NCBI RefSeq assembly: GCF_000015045.1
Contig: NC_008609.1
Span: 868,001-932,000 of the forward strand
Reading direction: 5' to 3'
Length of the DNA: 64,000 bases
Origin: Pelobacter propionicus DSM 2379
GTDB taxonomy: Bacteria > Desulfobacterota > Desulfuromonadia > Geobacterales > Pseudopelobacteraceae
Shown here: positions 8,602 to 16,351 of the stretch, piece by piece
Layout: every line of letters begins with the position of its first letter
Position numbering within the stretch: position 1 is the first letter of the stretch
Notes under the pieces: model-generated
Told to the model about the DNA's origin: nothing
The model's input: the letters and a program-made list of their open reading frames with translations, nothing else
Database searches by the model: none
Program-made: the position numbers and the translations under genes

Positions 8602-9714
8602 GTGAACATCAAAAAACTAATCATACATGATCGGAAGCCGGTCATCGGTCCGGACGACCTGAGACGCAGATTTCCTCTTTCAGGAGAAGACGTCGCGCGT
8701 GTGGCCCATTTCCGGAAGCAGGTGGCCGACATCCTGAACGGCGTCGACGGGCGGCTGCTGGCGGTGGTCGGCCCCTGCTCGATTCATGACACCAGGGCGG
8801 CTCTTGACTATGCTGAGCGCCTGGCCGGCCTGGCAGGGGAACTGGAGGACCGGCTGCTGCCGGTGATGCGGGTGTATCTGGAAAAACCGCGTACCGCTAC
8901 GGGCTGGAAAGGGCTGCTCAACGACCCGGACCTGGACGGATCGTGCCGGATATCCAAGGGGCTCGTGATTGCCCGCGACCTGCTCCGTTCCATTACCGGT
9001 CTGGGCCTTCCCGTGGCCTGCGAGATACTCAGCCCGTTTACCCCCCTCTATCTGGGTGATCTGATCAGCTGGGGGGCGATCGGCGCACGCACGACCGAAT
9101 CGCAGATTCACCGGGAAATGGCGAGCGGGCTTCCCTTTCCGGTCGGCTTCAAGAACGGCACCGACGGCAACCTGCGGATCGCCGTTGACGCCGTCCGTGC
9201 CGCCCGGTACCCGCACCGCTTCCTGAGTGTCGATAAGAACGGGCGCTACACCAGCGTCATGGCCGGCGGCAACGCCGATGCTCACGTGATTCTTCGCGGC
9301 GGCAACGGCCGCTCCAATTATTTTCCCGAGGACATTCGCAAGGTAGAGGAGATGCTGGACAAGGCCGGTCTCACTCAGGCAATCGCGGTAGATTGCAGTC
9401 ATGCAAACTCCGGCGGCGACCACCAGCGCCAGCAGGAGGGGCTGGTCACTGTCTGCCGGCAGCTCGCCGACGGCAACAGTTCGATTCGCTGCATAATGCT
9501 TGAGAGTTTTCTGGAAGCCGGCAATCAGCCGATTCCCACGGACCTGTCGCAGCTCAGATACGGTGTTTCTGTTACCGACAAGTGCATCGACTGGACCACC
9601 ACCGAGTACCTTCTGCGCTACGTCCATCGGACAATGGCCTGTCGAGGTGTCGGCATGGCACAGACCGATCTCGAACGGGCGCACAACGGCGATATCAGAT
9701 GCGCGGCCATGTAG
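8602..9714 (+). CDS. Class I 3-deoxy-7-phosphoheptulonate (DAHP) synthase
   Basis: A 370-residue protein starting at GTG 8602. It has the motifs of the microbial AroFGH family: VVGPCSIHD (about residues 54-62), EKPRTATGWKG, GAIGARTTESQIHREMASGL (substrate Arg/Thr loop), GFKNGTDG and DCSHANS near the metal-binding His. It condenses phosphoenolpyruvate and erythrose 4-phosphate, the first step of the shikimate pathway. The length matches E. coli AroG/AroF. The feedback subtype (Phe, Tyr or Trp) cannot be assigned from motifs, so I give no symbol. It follows the cytochrome gene by 2 bases although it has no evident link with iron uptake; it may simply share the transcript. Confidence 0.93.
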   Translation: MNIKKLIIHDRKPVIGPDDLRRRFPLSGEDVARVAHFRKQVADILNGVDGRLLAVVGPCSIHDTRAALDYAERLAGLAGELEDRLLPVMRVYLEKPRTATGWKGLLNDPDLDGSCRISKGLVIARDLLRSITGLGLPVACEILSPFTPLYLGDLISWGAIGARTTESQIHREMASGLPFPVGFKNGTDGNLRIAVDAVRAARYPHRFLSVDKNGRYTSVMAGGNADAHVILRGGNGRSNYFPEDIRKVEEMLDKAGLTQAIAVDCSHANSGGDHQRQQEGLVTVCRQLADGNSSIRCIMLESFLEAGNQPIPTDLSQLRYGVSVTDKCIDWTTTEYLLRYVHRTMACRGVGMAQTDLERAHNGDIRCAAM

Positions 9715-10391
9715 CCGATTGCTGTCGCTTTGATCGATGGCGCCGCTCTTGAGGCAATATCCCGTCAGCCTGAATCTCCGTGTATGTTTCCCCCCGAGAA
9801 GACGTCTTGGTGGTTTCGTATGGCGGGGACGTTTTTCGACAAAAAAATCCGGTCGGTGTGTGATTTTCACCGACCGGATCCGCCGGAAGGAACCGGACCG
9901 CACGGAAAAGGGGTTAACCGTGCCGTCCGGGGCCATGGTGGGATGGTATTCCGGCGCTTGAATCGATTAGGGCGCGTTTCCATGCTTTCGGGGAAGGGAC
10001 CATGTGTGCCCGTGAACATGATCGTCTTTATCAACAGATACTGTTGTACCCGGAAATCGAAGCCGGCGCTAACGTTGGAAGACAAAAAAAGCACGCCTGG
10101 AGCCAACTTTCCAGCCGCATGCCGCCCATGTCGTTTAGCTTCTTCAGAAAACGGGTCGCGTCCAGGCAGCCGATGCCCCCCAGTCCGGGGGGGGGGGGCG
10201 ACGCGATTCCCACACCTTGATCAGGTCCAGTTCATAGGCGAACAGCAGAACCGCGCTGGAGTGCCCGCCGGGGAGCGAAGCGGCACTGCTGGTCGAGCGG
10301 ACGGCGGCCGGCGCCGCGTCGGTCGCCCCCAAGATGAATGCAGTGAAGGATCGAATGGGCTGGAGAATTGGCGTATAGCAGGGTGGCGGTA
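9715..10391. other. 677-bp region with no supported gene; possible decayed sequence
   Basis: Open frames here are short, overlapping and lack family signatures. There is a run of about 12 G near 10187-10198, a common slippage site, with different short minus-strand frames meeting at it. One plus-strand frame ends with MNAVKDRMGWRIGV before a TAG at about 10376, which could be the tail of a lost gene. The only clear element is the hairpin listed separately at 9847-9879. I consider the stretch degenerate intergenic DNA. Confidence 0.5.
9847..9879 (-). terminator. Rho-independent terminator, minus direction
   Basis: A perfect 12-bp stem, ATCCGGTCGGTG (9847-9858) with CACCGACCGGAT (9868-9879), and a 9-base loop. 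Read on the minus strand the stem is followed by seven T (the A run at 9841-9847). It would end minus-strand transcripts such as the one from the ZIP gene. The plus side lacks a T tract. Confidence 0.75.
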
Positions 10392-11207
10392 CTATCCCAA
10401 AGCCACGTCCAGGATCATCATCACCGAAAAGCCCGCCATGGTGGCGATGGTGACCAGGTCGATGTGGGCGGGAACCCGCTGGGATTCAGGAATCAGCTCC
10501 TCCACCACGACGAAGATCATGGCGCCGGCGGCGAAGCAGAGGGCGTAGGGGAGGACCCCCCGCATCTGGATCACGAACAGCGCCCCCAGCACCCCGGCCA
10601 CCGGCTCCACCATTCCCGAGGCCTGGCCAAGGAAGAAGCTCTTGCCGGTCCCCATCCCCTCCCGCCGCAGCGGCATGGATACGGCAGCCCCCTCGGGGAA
10701 GTTCTGAAGGCCGATGCCGATGGCCAGGGCAATGGCGCCGCCGATGGTGGCCGAGGAGAGGCCGGCTGATACGGCCCCGAAGGCGACCCCCACCGCCAGC
10801 CCCTCGGGGATGTTGTGCAGGGTGATGGCCAGCACCAGCAGCGTGGAGCGCTGCCAGGAGGTCTTGATTCCCTCGCTCTGGTCCGTGGCGAATCCGGGGT
10901 GCAGGTGGGGGAGCAGGCGGTCGGTCAGCCGCATGAACAGTCCCCCACCCATGAAGCCGATCACGGCGGTCAGCCAGGGAATCTGCCCCATCTGCTCGGC
11001 CATGTCGATGCCGGGCGCCAGCAGCGACCAGAAGCTGGCGGCGATCATCACGCCGGCGGCGAATCCCAGCATGGAATCCATCAGTTTCGCGTTGACCGTC
11101 CTGGTCAGGAAAACCAGCCCGGCCCCGGCGGCGGTCACGCCCCAGGTGAAGAGCGTGGCCAGCAGGGCCTGGGTAACGGGGTCAAACTGCTGCAGGTAGC
11201 TGGTCAT
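10392..11207 (-). CDS. ZIP family metal transporter (GufA/ZupT type)
   Basis: A 271-residue polytopic protein with eight predicted membrane segments. The two diagnostic metal-site motifs are present: HNIPEG in the fourth segment and QNFPEG in the fifth. A His-containing loop (LLPHLHPGF) lies between segments 3 and 4. ZIP proteins import Zn(II), Fe(II) or related divalent metals into the cytoplasm. It lies 112 bases downstream of the merR gene on the same strand and may share its transcript. Pairing of an importer with the divergent Cd/Zn exporter suggests a local metal-balance module. Substrate cannot be set from sequence alone. Confidence 0.9.
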   Translation of the reverse strand: MTSYLQQFDPVTQALLATLFTWGVTAAGAGLVFLTRTVNAKLMDSMLGFAAGVMIAASFWSLLAPGIDMAEQMGQIPWLTAVIGFMGGGLFMRLTDRLLPHLHPGFATDQSEGIKTSWQRSTLLVLAITLHNIPEGLAVGVAFGAVSAGLSSATIGGAIALAIGIGLQNFPEGAAVSMPLRREGMGTGKSFFLGQASGMVEPVAGVLGALFVIQMRGVLPYALCFAAGAMIFVVVEELIPESQRVPAHIDLVTIATMAGFSVMMILDVALG

Positions 11208-11319
11208 TGGTATTCGTCCTCCCCCTGCTGGAACGCGGGGCTGGTTCTGGTGTACTCCATGAACAGTCTGTTCGCGAAACAGCGCTGCCGTTTGATACGC
11301 GGATTACGTTTGATGAGCC

Positions 11320-11757
11320 TCAGTTTGTCGTGTCGGGAGGATGGCAGATGCAGTTCTCCCCCTCGGCCGCCTGCTCCAGATTGCGCAGGATGCCGCATTC
11401 GCCCACATTCGTCGTGGCATGACAGGTATCCCGCAGCGCGTGTAACTGCTGCTCCAGCAGGTGCAGTGACCGGATCTGCTGGTGGACACGCTCGATCTGG
11501 CTTTCGATCAAGTGGTTGATCTCGTCGCAGCCCTGTTCGGGATGGGCCTGCAGTGAGCGCAATCTGCGCACATCCGGCAATCCCATGCCCAGCGAGCGGC
11601 AGTGGCGGATGAAGTTGAGCTGCACCAGATGGGTGCCGGTGTAGCAGCGATAGCCGTTGCTGTCACGCGCAGGCGATTCCAGCAGGCCCTCCCGCTCGTA
11701 AAAGCGTACCGTTTCCACGCTGCAGTCGCCGCGTTGCGCCAGTTCTCCGATTTTCAT
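11320..11757 (-). CDS. MerR family regulator, Cd/Pb/Zn-responsive type
   Basis: A 145-residue protein: N-terminal winged helix (MKIGELAQRGDCSVETVRFYEREGLL), dimerisation coiled coil (about residues 80-115) and a Cys-containing C-terminal metal loop (DTCHATTNVGECGILR). Another Cys lies at about residue 77 (EQGCDEIN). This three-Cys arrangement is that of CadR/PbrR-type sensors. It is divergent from the P-type ATPase gene and its binding site is the 19-bp-spacer promoter between them, so it should activate the exporter when Cd(II), Pb(II) or Zn(II) is bound. The tail CICHPPD adds two more Cys and a His that may help bind metal. Confidence 0.9.
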   Translation of the reverse strand: MKIGELAQRGDCSVETVRFYEREGLLESPARDSNGYRCYTGTHLVQLNFIRHCRSLGMGLPDVRRLRSLQAHPEQGCDEINHLIESQIERVHQQIRSLHLLEQQLHALRDTCHATTNVGECGILRNLEQAAEGENCICHPPDTTN

Positions 11758-11779
11758 GCCAATCCTCTCCGAAAAGCCC

Positions 11780-11810
11780 TTGACCCTGAAGTGGGTACAG
11801 GCTGTCTAAT
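11780..11810 (+). promoter_or_regulatory. MerR-type promoter/operator of the P-type ATPase gene
   Basis: A -35 box TTGACC (11780-11785) and a -10 box TCTAAT (11805-11810) are separated by 19 bp, the overlong spacing that MerR-family activators correct by DNA distortion. The spacer holds an imperfect dyad, ACCCTGAAGTGGGTACAGGCT. It sits between the divergent merR and P-type ATPase genes. Confidence 0.8.
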
Positions 11811-11838
11811 AGTAGCATAGCCTCGGAGGTGCGCCACC

Positions 11839-14190
11839 ATGAACAAGCCTGCTACGCCAAAAACAGCCCCCCTGCTCCATATCCCTGAGTGCGGATGTTC
11901 CCGCAGTCATGAACGGCAGTGCCATGAAGACGCTCCTGCCCATGACGGTGAAGCGGCTCATGTCCACGTCAACAACGATCATTCCTGCGGATGCTGTCCC
12001 ACCGCCTCTGCCGGCAGCGCGTCGATATTTGACAGGAACAGCCCGTCTCCCGAAGGCGCCAGCCGGGTGCGGTACCGCATCAACAACATGGACTGTCCGG
12101 TGGAGGAGCGGTTGATACGCAACAGACTGGAGGCGATGCCGGGCATTGCCCGACTGGATTTCAACCTGCTGGATCGGGAACTGACGGTGTACCACTGCCT
12201 GGCCGATCCGCGGGCCATCTTTTCCGCGCTGCAAAAGCTGGATATGGCGCCTGAGCTGCTCGAAGCTGGTTCTTCGGCGCCTGTCGCTCCTGCGGGGCTG
12301 GGCAGACGAAGAAAAGTGCTCTTGGCCGTTGCCGGCTGTGCGGCTGTCGCAGCTGAACTAATCGCTTGGACAACGGGACAGGACGCCTCATGGCCGGTCA
12401 TGGCGTTGGCGGCCCTGTCGATCGCCAGTGCGGGGCTGCCCACACTGAAAAAGGGCTGGATCGCCTTCAGGAATCTGACCCTCAACATCTATTTCTTGAT
12501 GTCCCTGGCAATAGTCGGCGCCATCATCACCAATAAATGGCCGGAGGCGGCCATGGTGGTGTTCCTGTTCGCCGTTGCCGAGGCCATCGAAGTGCTCTCT
12601 CTGGAGCGGGTGCGTCAGGCCGTCACATCGCTCTCAAATCTTGCCCCGGAAACCGCCGAAGTCAGGGTCGGCAATGACTGGCTGGAACAACCGGTTGCCG
12701 GTGTTGAGGTTGGCAGTCGCATCCGGGTTCGCACCGGCTCGCGCGTGCCGCTGGACAGCCGGGTCGAATATGGCCGTGCCAGCCTTGACCAGGCTGCGAT
12801 TACCGGGGAGAGCTTGCCGGTGGATAAACAGGCGGGTGACCTGCTGTATGCCGGCAGCATCGTTACCGATGGCGTGGTGGAAGCCATTGTGACGGCAGGT
12901 GCCGGCGACAGCACCCTGGCCCGAATCGCCTCCGCCATCCAGCAGGCTCAGTCGCAACGTGCGCCCACGCAGCGTTTCGTCGATCGTTTTGCCCGGTATT
13001 ACACGCCGACGGTGGTCGCCTTGGCCGTTGGGGTGGCTGTTGGTGGTCCGCTACTGCTCGGCGGAACCTGGGGGGGCTGGCTCTATCAGGCGCTCGTCAT
13101 GCTGGTCATCGCCTGTCCCTGCGCACTGGTGCTGTCCACTCCGGTCACCGTGGTCAGCGGCCTGGCCGCGGCGGCCAGGCACGGCATCCTGATCAAGGGA
13201 GGCGTATACCTGGAAGGTGGCCGATTGTTGAAAGCGGTGGCCCTGGACAAGACCGGTACGCTGACCCGGGGCAAGCCGGAACTGACCGACGCCAGCGCGC
13301 TGGACGACATGCCGGTCGAACAGGCCCTGTTGATCGCCGCCAGTCTCGACGAGCAGAGCACCCACCCCATCGCCAAAGCCCTGGTTGCCGGCTGGAGAAG
13401 ACGGCAGCCCGATGCCGGCCTGTTGGCGGTGGAGGCGTTCGGCGCTCTCAACGGCCACGGCGTCAGAGGCTTCATCGATGGACAATCCTGGCATCTGGGC
13501 AATCATCGCCTTGCCGCCGAGCTGGGTTTTGCCTCTCACTCCCTGGAGGCCCGGGTCGCTCTGTTGGAAGGTGCGGGCAAAACGACGGTCATCCTCTGCG
13601 CAGATTCCGGGCCAATGGCCCTGTTCGGACTGGCCGACACCGTCCGGCCGGAGAGCGCCCAGGCGGTGACGCTGCTCAGGGCACTGCACATCGAGCCGGT
13701 GATGTTGACGGGTGACAATTCCGCCACTGCCCGGGCAATTGCCGATCAGGTCGGGATCTGGGATGTACGCGCCCACCTGATGCCGGAAAACAAGCTAACC
13801 GCCATCGCCGAACTCAAGGAGCGCTTTGCAGCGGTCGCCATGGTCGGTGACGGGGTGAACGATGCCCCTGCTCTGGCGCGGGCGGACATCGGTATTGCCA
13901 TGGCCGCGGCCGGGAGCGCCATTGCCCTGGAAACCGCCGACGTGGCCATCATGGACGACGACCCGCGAAAGGTAGCCGATTTCATCGGCCTGAGCCGCCA
14001 CTGTGCTTCGATCCTCAGGCAGAACATAGCGTTGGCCCTCGGCATCAAGGTCGTGTTTCTCGCGCTGGCCCTGGGCGGGCAGGCGACACTCTGGATGGCC
14101 GTGTTTGCGGACATGGGAGCAAGCCTGCTGGTGGTGTTCAACGGTTTGCGCCTGCTCCGGTTTTTTTCCCGGCCAGGGCACGAGGTTTGA
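11839..14190 (+). CDS. cadA: Heavy-metal P1B-type ATPase (Cd/Zn/Pb exporter)
   Basis: A 783-residue protein with GGAGG upstream of ATG 11839. The first 60 residues are rich in Cys and His (GCSRSHERQCHED, HSCGCC), followed by one HMA-like domain whose metal motif reads MDCPVEE. Then come six to eight membrane segments, an actuator loop (ITGESLPVDK), the ion-path motif CPCALVLS, the phosphorylation motif DKTGTLTRG, the nucleotide-binding HP motif (STHPIAKAL) and the hinge GDGVNDAPAL. CPC plus this N-terminus fits the P1B-2 (Zn/Cd/Pb) subgroup, which pumps metal out of the cytoplasm with ATP. Induction by the divergent MerR protein is likely. Confidence 0.93.
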   Translation: MNKPATPKTAPLLHIPECGCSRSHERQCHEDAPAHDGEAAHVHVNNDHSCGCCPTASAGSASIFDRNSPSPEGASRVRYRINNMDCPVEERLIRNRLEAMPGIARLDFNLLDRELTVYHCLADPRAIFSALQKLDMAPELLEAGSSAPVAPAGLGRRRKVLLAVAGCAAVAAELIAWTTGQDASWPVMALAALSIASAGLPTLKKGWIAFRNLTLNIYFLMSLAIVGAIITNKWPEAAMVVFLFAVAEAIEVLSLERVRQAVTSLSNLAPETAEVRVGNDWLEQPVAGVEVGSRIRVRTGSRVPLDSRVEYGRASLDQAAITGESLPVDKQAGDLLYAGSIVTDGVVEAIVTAGAGDSTLARIASAIQQAQSQRAPTQRFVDRFARYYTPTVVALAVGVAVGGPLLLGGTWGGWLYQALVMLVIACPCALVLSTPVTVVSGLAAAARHGILIKGGVYLEGGRLLKAVALDKTGTLTRGKPELTDASALDDMPVEQALLIAASLDEQSTHPIAKALVAGWRRRQPDAGLLAVEAFGALNGHGVRGFIDGQSWHLGNHRLAAELGFASHSLEARVALLEGAGKTTVILCADSGPMALFGLADTVRPESAQAVTLLRALHIEPVMLTGDNSATARAIADQVGIWDVRAHLMPENKLTAIAELKERFAAVAMVGDGVNDAPALARADIGIAMAAAGSAIALETADVAIMDDDPRKVADFIGLSRHCASILRQNIALALGIKVVFLALALGGQATLWMAVFADMGASLLVVFNGLRLLRFFSRPGHEV

Positions 14191-14349
14191 CCTGAAAAGG
14201 CATCACAAATGGCTGTATACCTATCAATGGCCGGTTGCATCGCCTGAATGCTGATCGAAAAAAAACTCTTCTTTTCGGTAGAATGATATCCATGGCCGCT
14301 GGTTGGATTCAGCTCCTGGTCAGGGAGCATAACGGGAAAGGAAATTCTT

Positions 14350-14895
14350 ATGATGAGAATAATGGCAACGGTGATGGTTTTTGCACTGCTTCTGGCGGGG
14401 TGTGCCGCTGTGCAGCCCCTGCCGCCGGAACAGCTTGTCATCCAAACGGTTGTGGATGCCCCGACGGTTTCGAAAGAGCGCATTTTCGAGAAATCGAAAA
14501 TATGGTTTGCGCAAACCTTCCGCCAGTCCATGGCCGGAGGGTGGCAGCAGAACAGTACCAGGACCGTCATCCAGTATGAAAACGGGGAAAAGGGGGTGCT
14601 GATTGCCAACGCCGCCATTCTGTATCCCCTGGGGCGTTATTCCGAGGCCTACAAAGAGGGGTGGGAAGTCAGGTTCACACTACGGGAAGAGGTGAAAGAG
14701 GGTAAGGCCAGGCTTACGTTCAGCAACCTGAACCTGTTCGTGCCGACCGTTTTCTGCGGCAATGCATACGCGGGATCAACGAGCAGCTACGAAAAACGGT
14801 TGAACTCTGAAGAGTATGGGAAGGTGAAGCCGCTTTTGCTTTATCTTGCCGAACAACTCGGCGCGTACCTGGTGGTTCCGGAAAAGGAGTGGTAG
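14350..14895 (+). CDS. Lipoprotein with a DUF4468-like domain
   Basis: A 181-residue protein with a lipoprotein signal: hydrophobic residues 3-16 and lipobox LLAGC (Cys17). The mature part resembles the DUF4468 beta-rich fold found in envelope lipoproteins (SKERIFEKSKIWFAQTF near its start). The function of the family is unknown. I start at ATG 14350; an internal ATG at 14353 is equivalent. It stands alone between the plus-strand ATPase and the minus-strand fluoride cluster and has its own upstream region of about 160 bases without other genes. Confidence 0.75.
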   Translation: MMRIMATVMVFALLLAGCAAVQPLPPEQLVIQTVVDAPTVSKERIFEKSKIWFAQTFRQSMAGGWQQNSTRTVIQYENGEKGVLIANAAILYPLGRYSEAYKEGWEVRFTLREEVKEGKARLTFSNLNLFVPTVFCGNAYAGSTSSYEKRLNSEEYGKVKPLLLYLAEQLGAYLVVPEKEW

Positions 14896-14925
14896 GGCCT
14901 GCGTCTGGGAGTCAGGAAGCCTTCT

Positions 14926-15264
14926 TCATGTCTTGGGGCTGTAGCGGTTAACCGTCACCTTCTCCAGCGTGATCATGCCGCCGGCCATCATGTCGTTGAT
15001 GCGGGGCATGATGGCGTCGATCTTCTCCGGGGTGTCCACCGCCTCCACCACCATGGGCAGATCGGCTGACAGGTCCAGCAGCTTCTGGGAGTGGTAGACC
15101 CGGTGGGCGCCGAAACCGCTCACGCCGCGCAGCACCGTTGCGCCAGCAAATCCCTCCCGCCGCAGCAACTCCACCAGCGCCTCGTAGAGCGGCTTATGCT
15201 CGTAGCGGTCGGTCTCGCCGATGAATATTCTCATCAGTACCTGATCACCAAGCAACCGTGTCAT
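14926..15264 (-). CDS. DUF190 family protein, CrcB-linked
   Basis: A 112-residue protein. I start at the ATG at 15264, which overlaps the crcB stop (ATGA). The sequence GDQVLMRIFIGETDRYEHKPLYEALVELL and the following GATVLRGVSGFG are typical of DUF190, a PII-like fold often encoded beside crcB. The biochemical role is not established; a PII-like regulator of fluoride or other ion channels is a reasonable guess. Translational coupling to crcB supports a direct functional link. It differs in sequence from the second DUF190 protein of this cluster. Confidence 0.85.
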   Translation of the reverse strand: MTRLLGDQVLMRIFIGETDRYEHKPLYEALVELLRREGFAGATVLRGVSGFGAHRVYHSQKLLDLSADLPMVVEAVDTPEKIDAIMPRINDMMAGGMITLEKVTVNRYSPKT

Positions 15265-15653
15265 CAGAATCCTCCTTGGATAAGTGCCCGGGCGGTGATT
15301 ACGCCGAGCCAGGTGCAGAGCAGGCACATCACCACGCTGGCCAGGGCATTGACCATGGCAACCAGGTATTGCCCATCCTCAAGCAGCTTGAAAGTTTCGT
15401 AGCTGAAGGTGGAAAAAGTGGTCAGCCCCCCCATGAAGCCGACGGTCAACCCCAGACGCAGGGTGGCCGGAATCAGCGTGCTGCGGAGACTGATCTCCAT
15501 GATCAGGCCGATGCAGTAGGCGCCGATCAGGTTGACCGCCAGGGTGCCAAAGGGAAAGGCCCGGCCCAGAAGGCCGTAGACCCACCCGGAGAGGTAGTAG
15601 CGGGCAAGCCCCCCACCGGCGCAGAACAGGGCTATGGTAAGCGCGCTCTTCAT
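15264..15653 (-). CDS. crcB: Fluoride channel CrcB/Fluc
   Basis: A 129-residue protein with four membrane segments, the normal size for single-domain Fluc, which works as an antiparallel homodimer. Family motifs seen are GGGLARYYLS, GTLAVNLIGAYCIG (conserved Asn in segment 2) and GFMGGLTTFSTFSYE (the FSTFS phenylalanine/serine stretch lining the pore). It exports fluoride down its gradient from the cytoplasm. It overlaps the downstream DUF190 gene by 4 bases and lies in a cluster with a CLC of fluoride type. I saw no fluoride riboswitch in its 5' region. Confidence 0.93.
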   Translation of the reverse strand: MKSALTIALFCAGGGLARYYLSGWVYGLLGRAFPFGTLAVNLIGAYCIGLIMEISLRSTLIPATLRLGLTVGFMGGLTTFSTFSYETFKLLEDGQYLVAMVNALASVVMCLLCTWLGVITARALIQGGF

Positions 15654-15880
15654 GGGATCTTCTCCTCAGCAGAGTATAGCGGGCTTTGTGAAAATATCAT
15701 CGCGGAGTCAGGAACCGGGTGCTCCCGGACGGAAGCTGTTTTTGGCGGGTCGGTTTTCGTGGCGGATCGGGAGGAGCCAGCGACCTGTTTCCGCCAGGAA
15801 TAGGGGGGCGGAGGCAGCCAGATCAAAGGGGAAGTGGGAGTGGATCGGCAGGTGCTCAGTCAGGTGGCCGGGCAACGTGC

Positions 15881-16336
15881 CTATTCGGGATCATCGGTAA
15901 TTACGGTCTCCGGTTCCAGGTAGTCGGTGACTGGCGCCTGGTCGGCATGCAGGCCGCGAGCCCTGATTTCCCAATGCTCCATATGCTTGTAGATGACCAC
16001 CTTGTCGGCCAGCAGTTTACCGTGCCTGCGGCAGAACTGCTCCAGTTGGGCGCGTGGCCCGATCAGTTCAACGCACAGGTTCTGGTCCGGATTGGCTATC
16101 TCCATGTCGTCCGCCTGCAGTTGCCCCCTGCCGCTGAAGCCGTACTGGGTGTGGTGGGCGGTGGCGTTCAGCAGGCCAAAAGATTTGGCGGCCCGGATGA
16201 TCTCCTTGTACAGCGGCGGGTTGCCGGACAAGAGCTTCCTAAGCCCATTGCGGCTGCTCTTGCGCCGCTCTCCCTGGGTCATGTAGATGCGGACCTGGCC
16301 GATCTCCCGTGATGTGACCTGATGACGGTGGGGCAT
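15881..16336 (-). CDS. DUF190 family protein, second copy
   Basis: A 151-residue protein with the DUF190 core PPLYKEIIRAAKSFGLLNATAH and QYGFSGRG, followed by NLCVELIGPRAQLEQF and KVVIYKHMEHW. It has a basic N-terminal extension (residues 1-35) not present in the first DUF190 protein. It begins 15 bases after the CLC gene and is very likely cotranscribed with it. Two divergent DUF190 proteins, one next to each fluoride transporter, suggest that each serves its own transporter. Confidence 0.85.
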   Translation of the reverse strand: MPHRHQVTSREIGQVRIYMTQGERRKSSRNGLRKLLSGNPPLYKEIIRAAKSFGLLNATAHHTQYGFSGRGQLQADDMEIANPDQNLCVELIGPRAQLEQFCRRHGKLLADKVVIYKHMEHWEIRARGLHADQAPVTDYLEPETVITDDPE

Positions 16337-16351
16337 GATCCGGTCTCCTTT

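Noticed and set aside
9730-10548. 272-codon plus-strand frame after DAHP synthase
   Set aside because: No ribosome-binding site or family similarity; it runs into the antisense of the ZIP gene and crosses a 12-G run.
15654-15880. Possible fluoride riboswitch before crcB
   Set aside because: Read on the minus strand, the region lacks the conserved pseudoknot and GAUG elements of the crcB motif; the GATGAT seen belongs to the end of the DUF190 gene.
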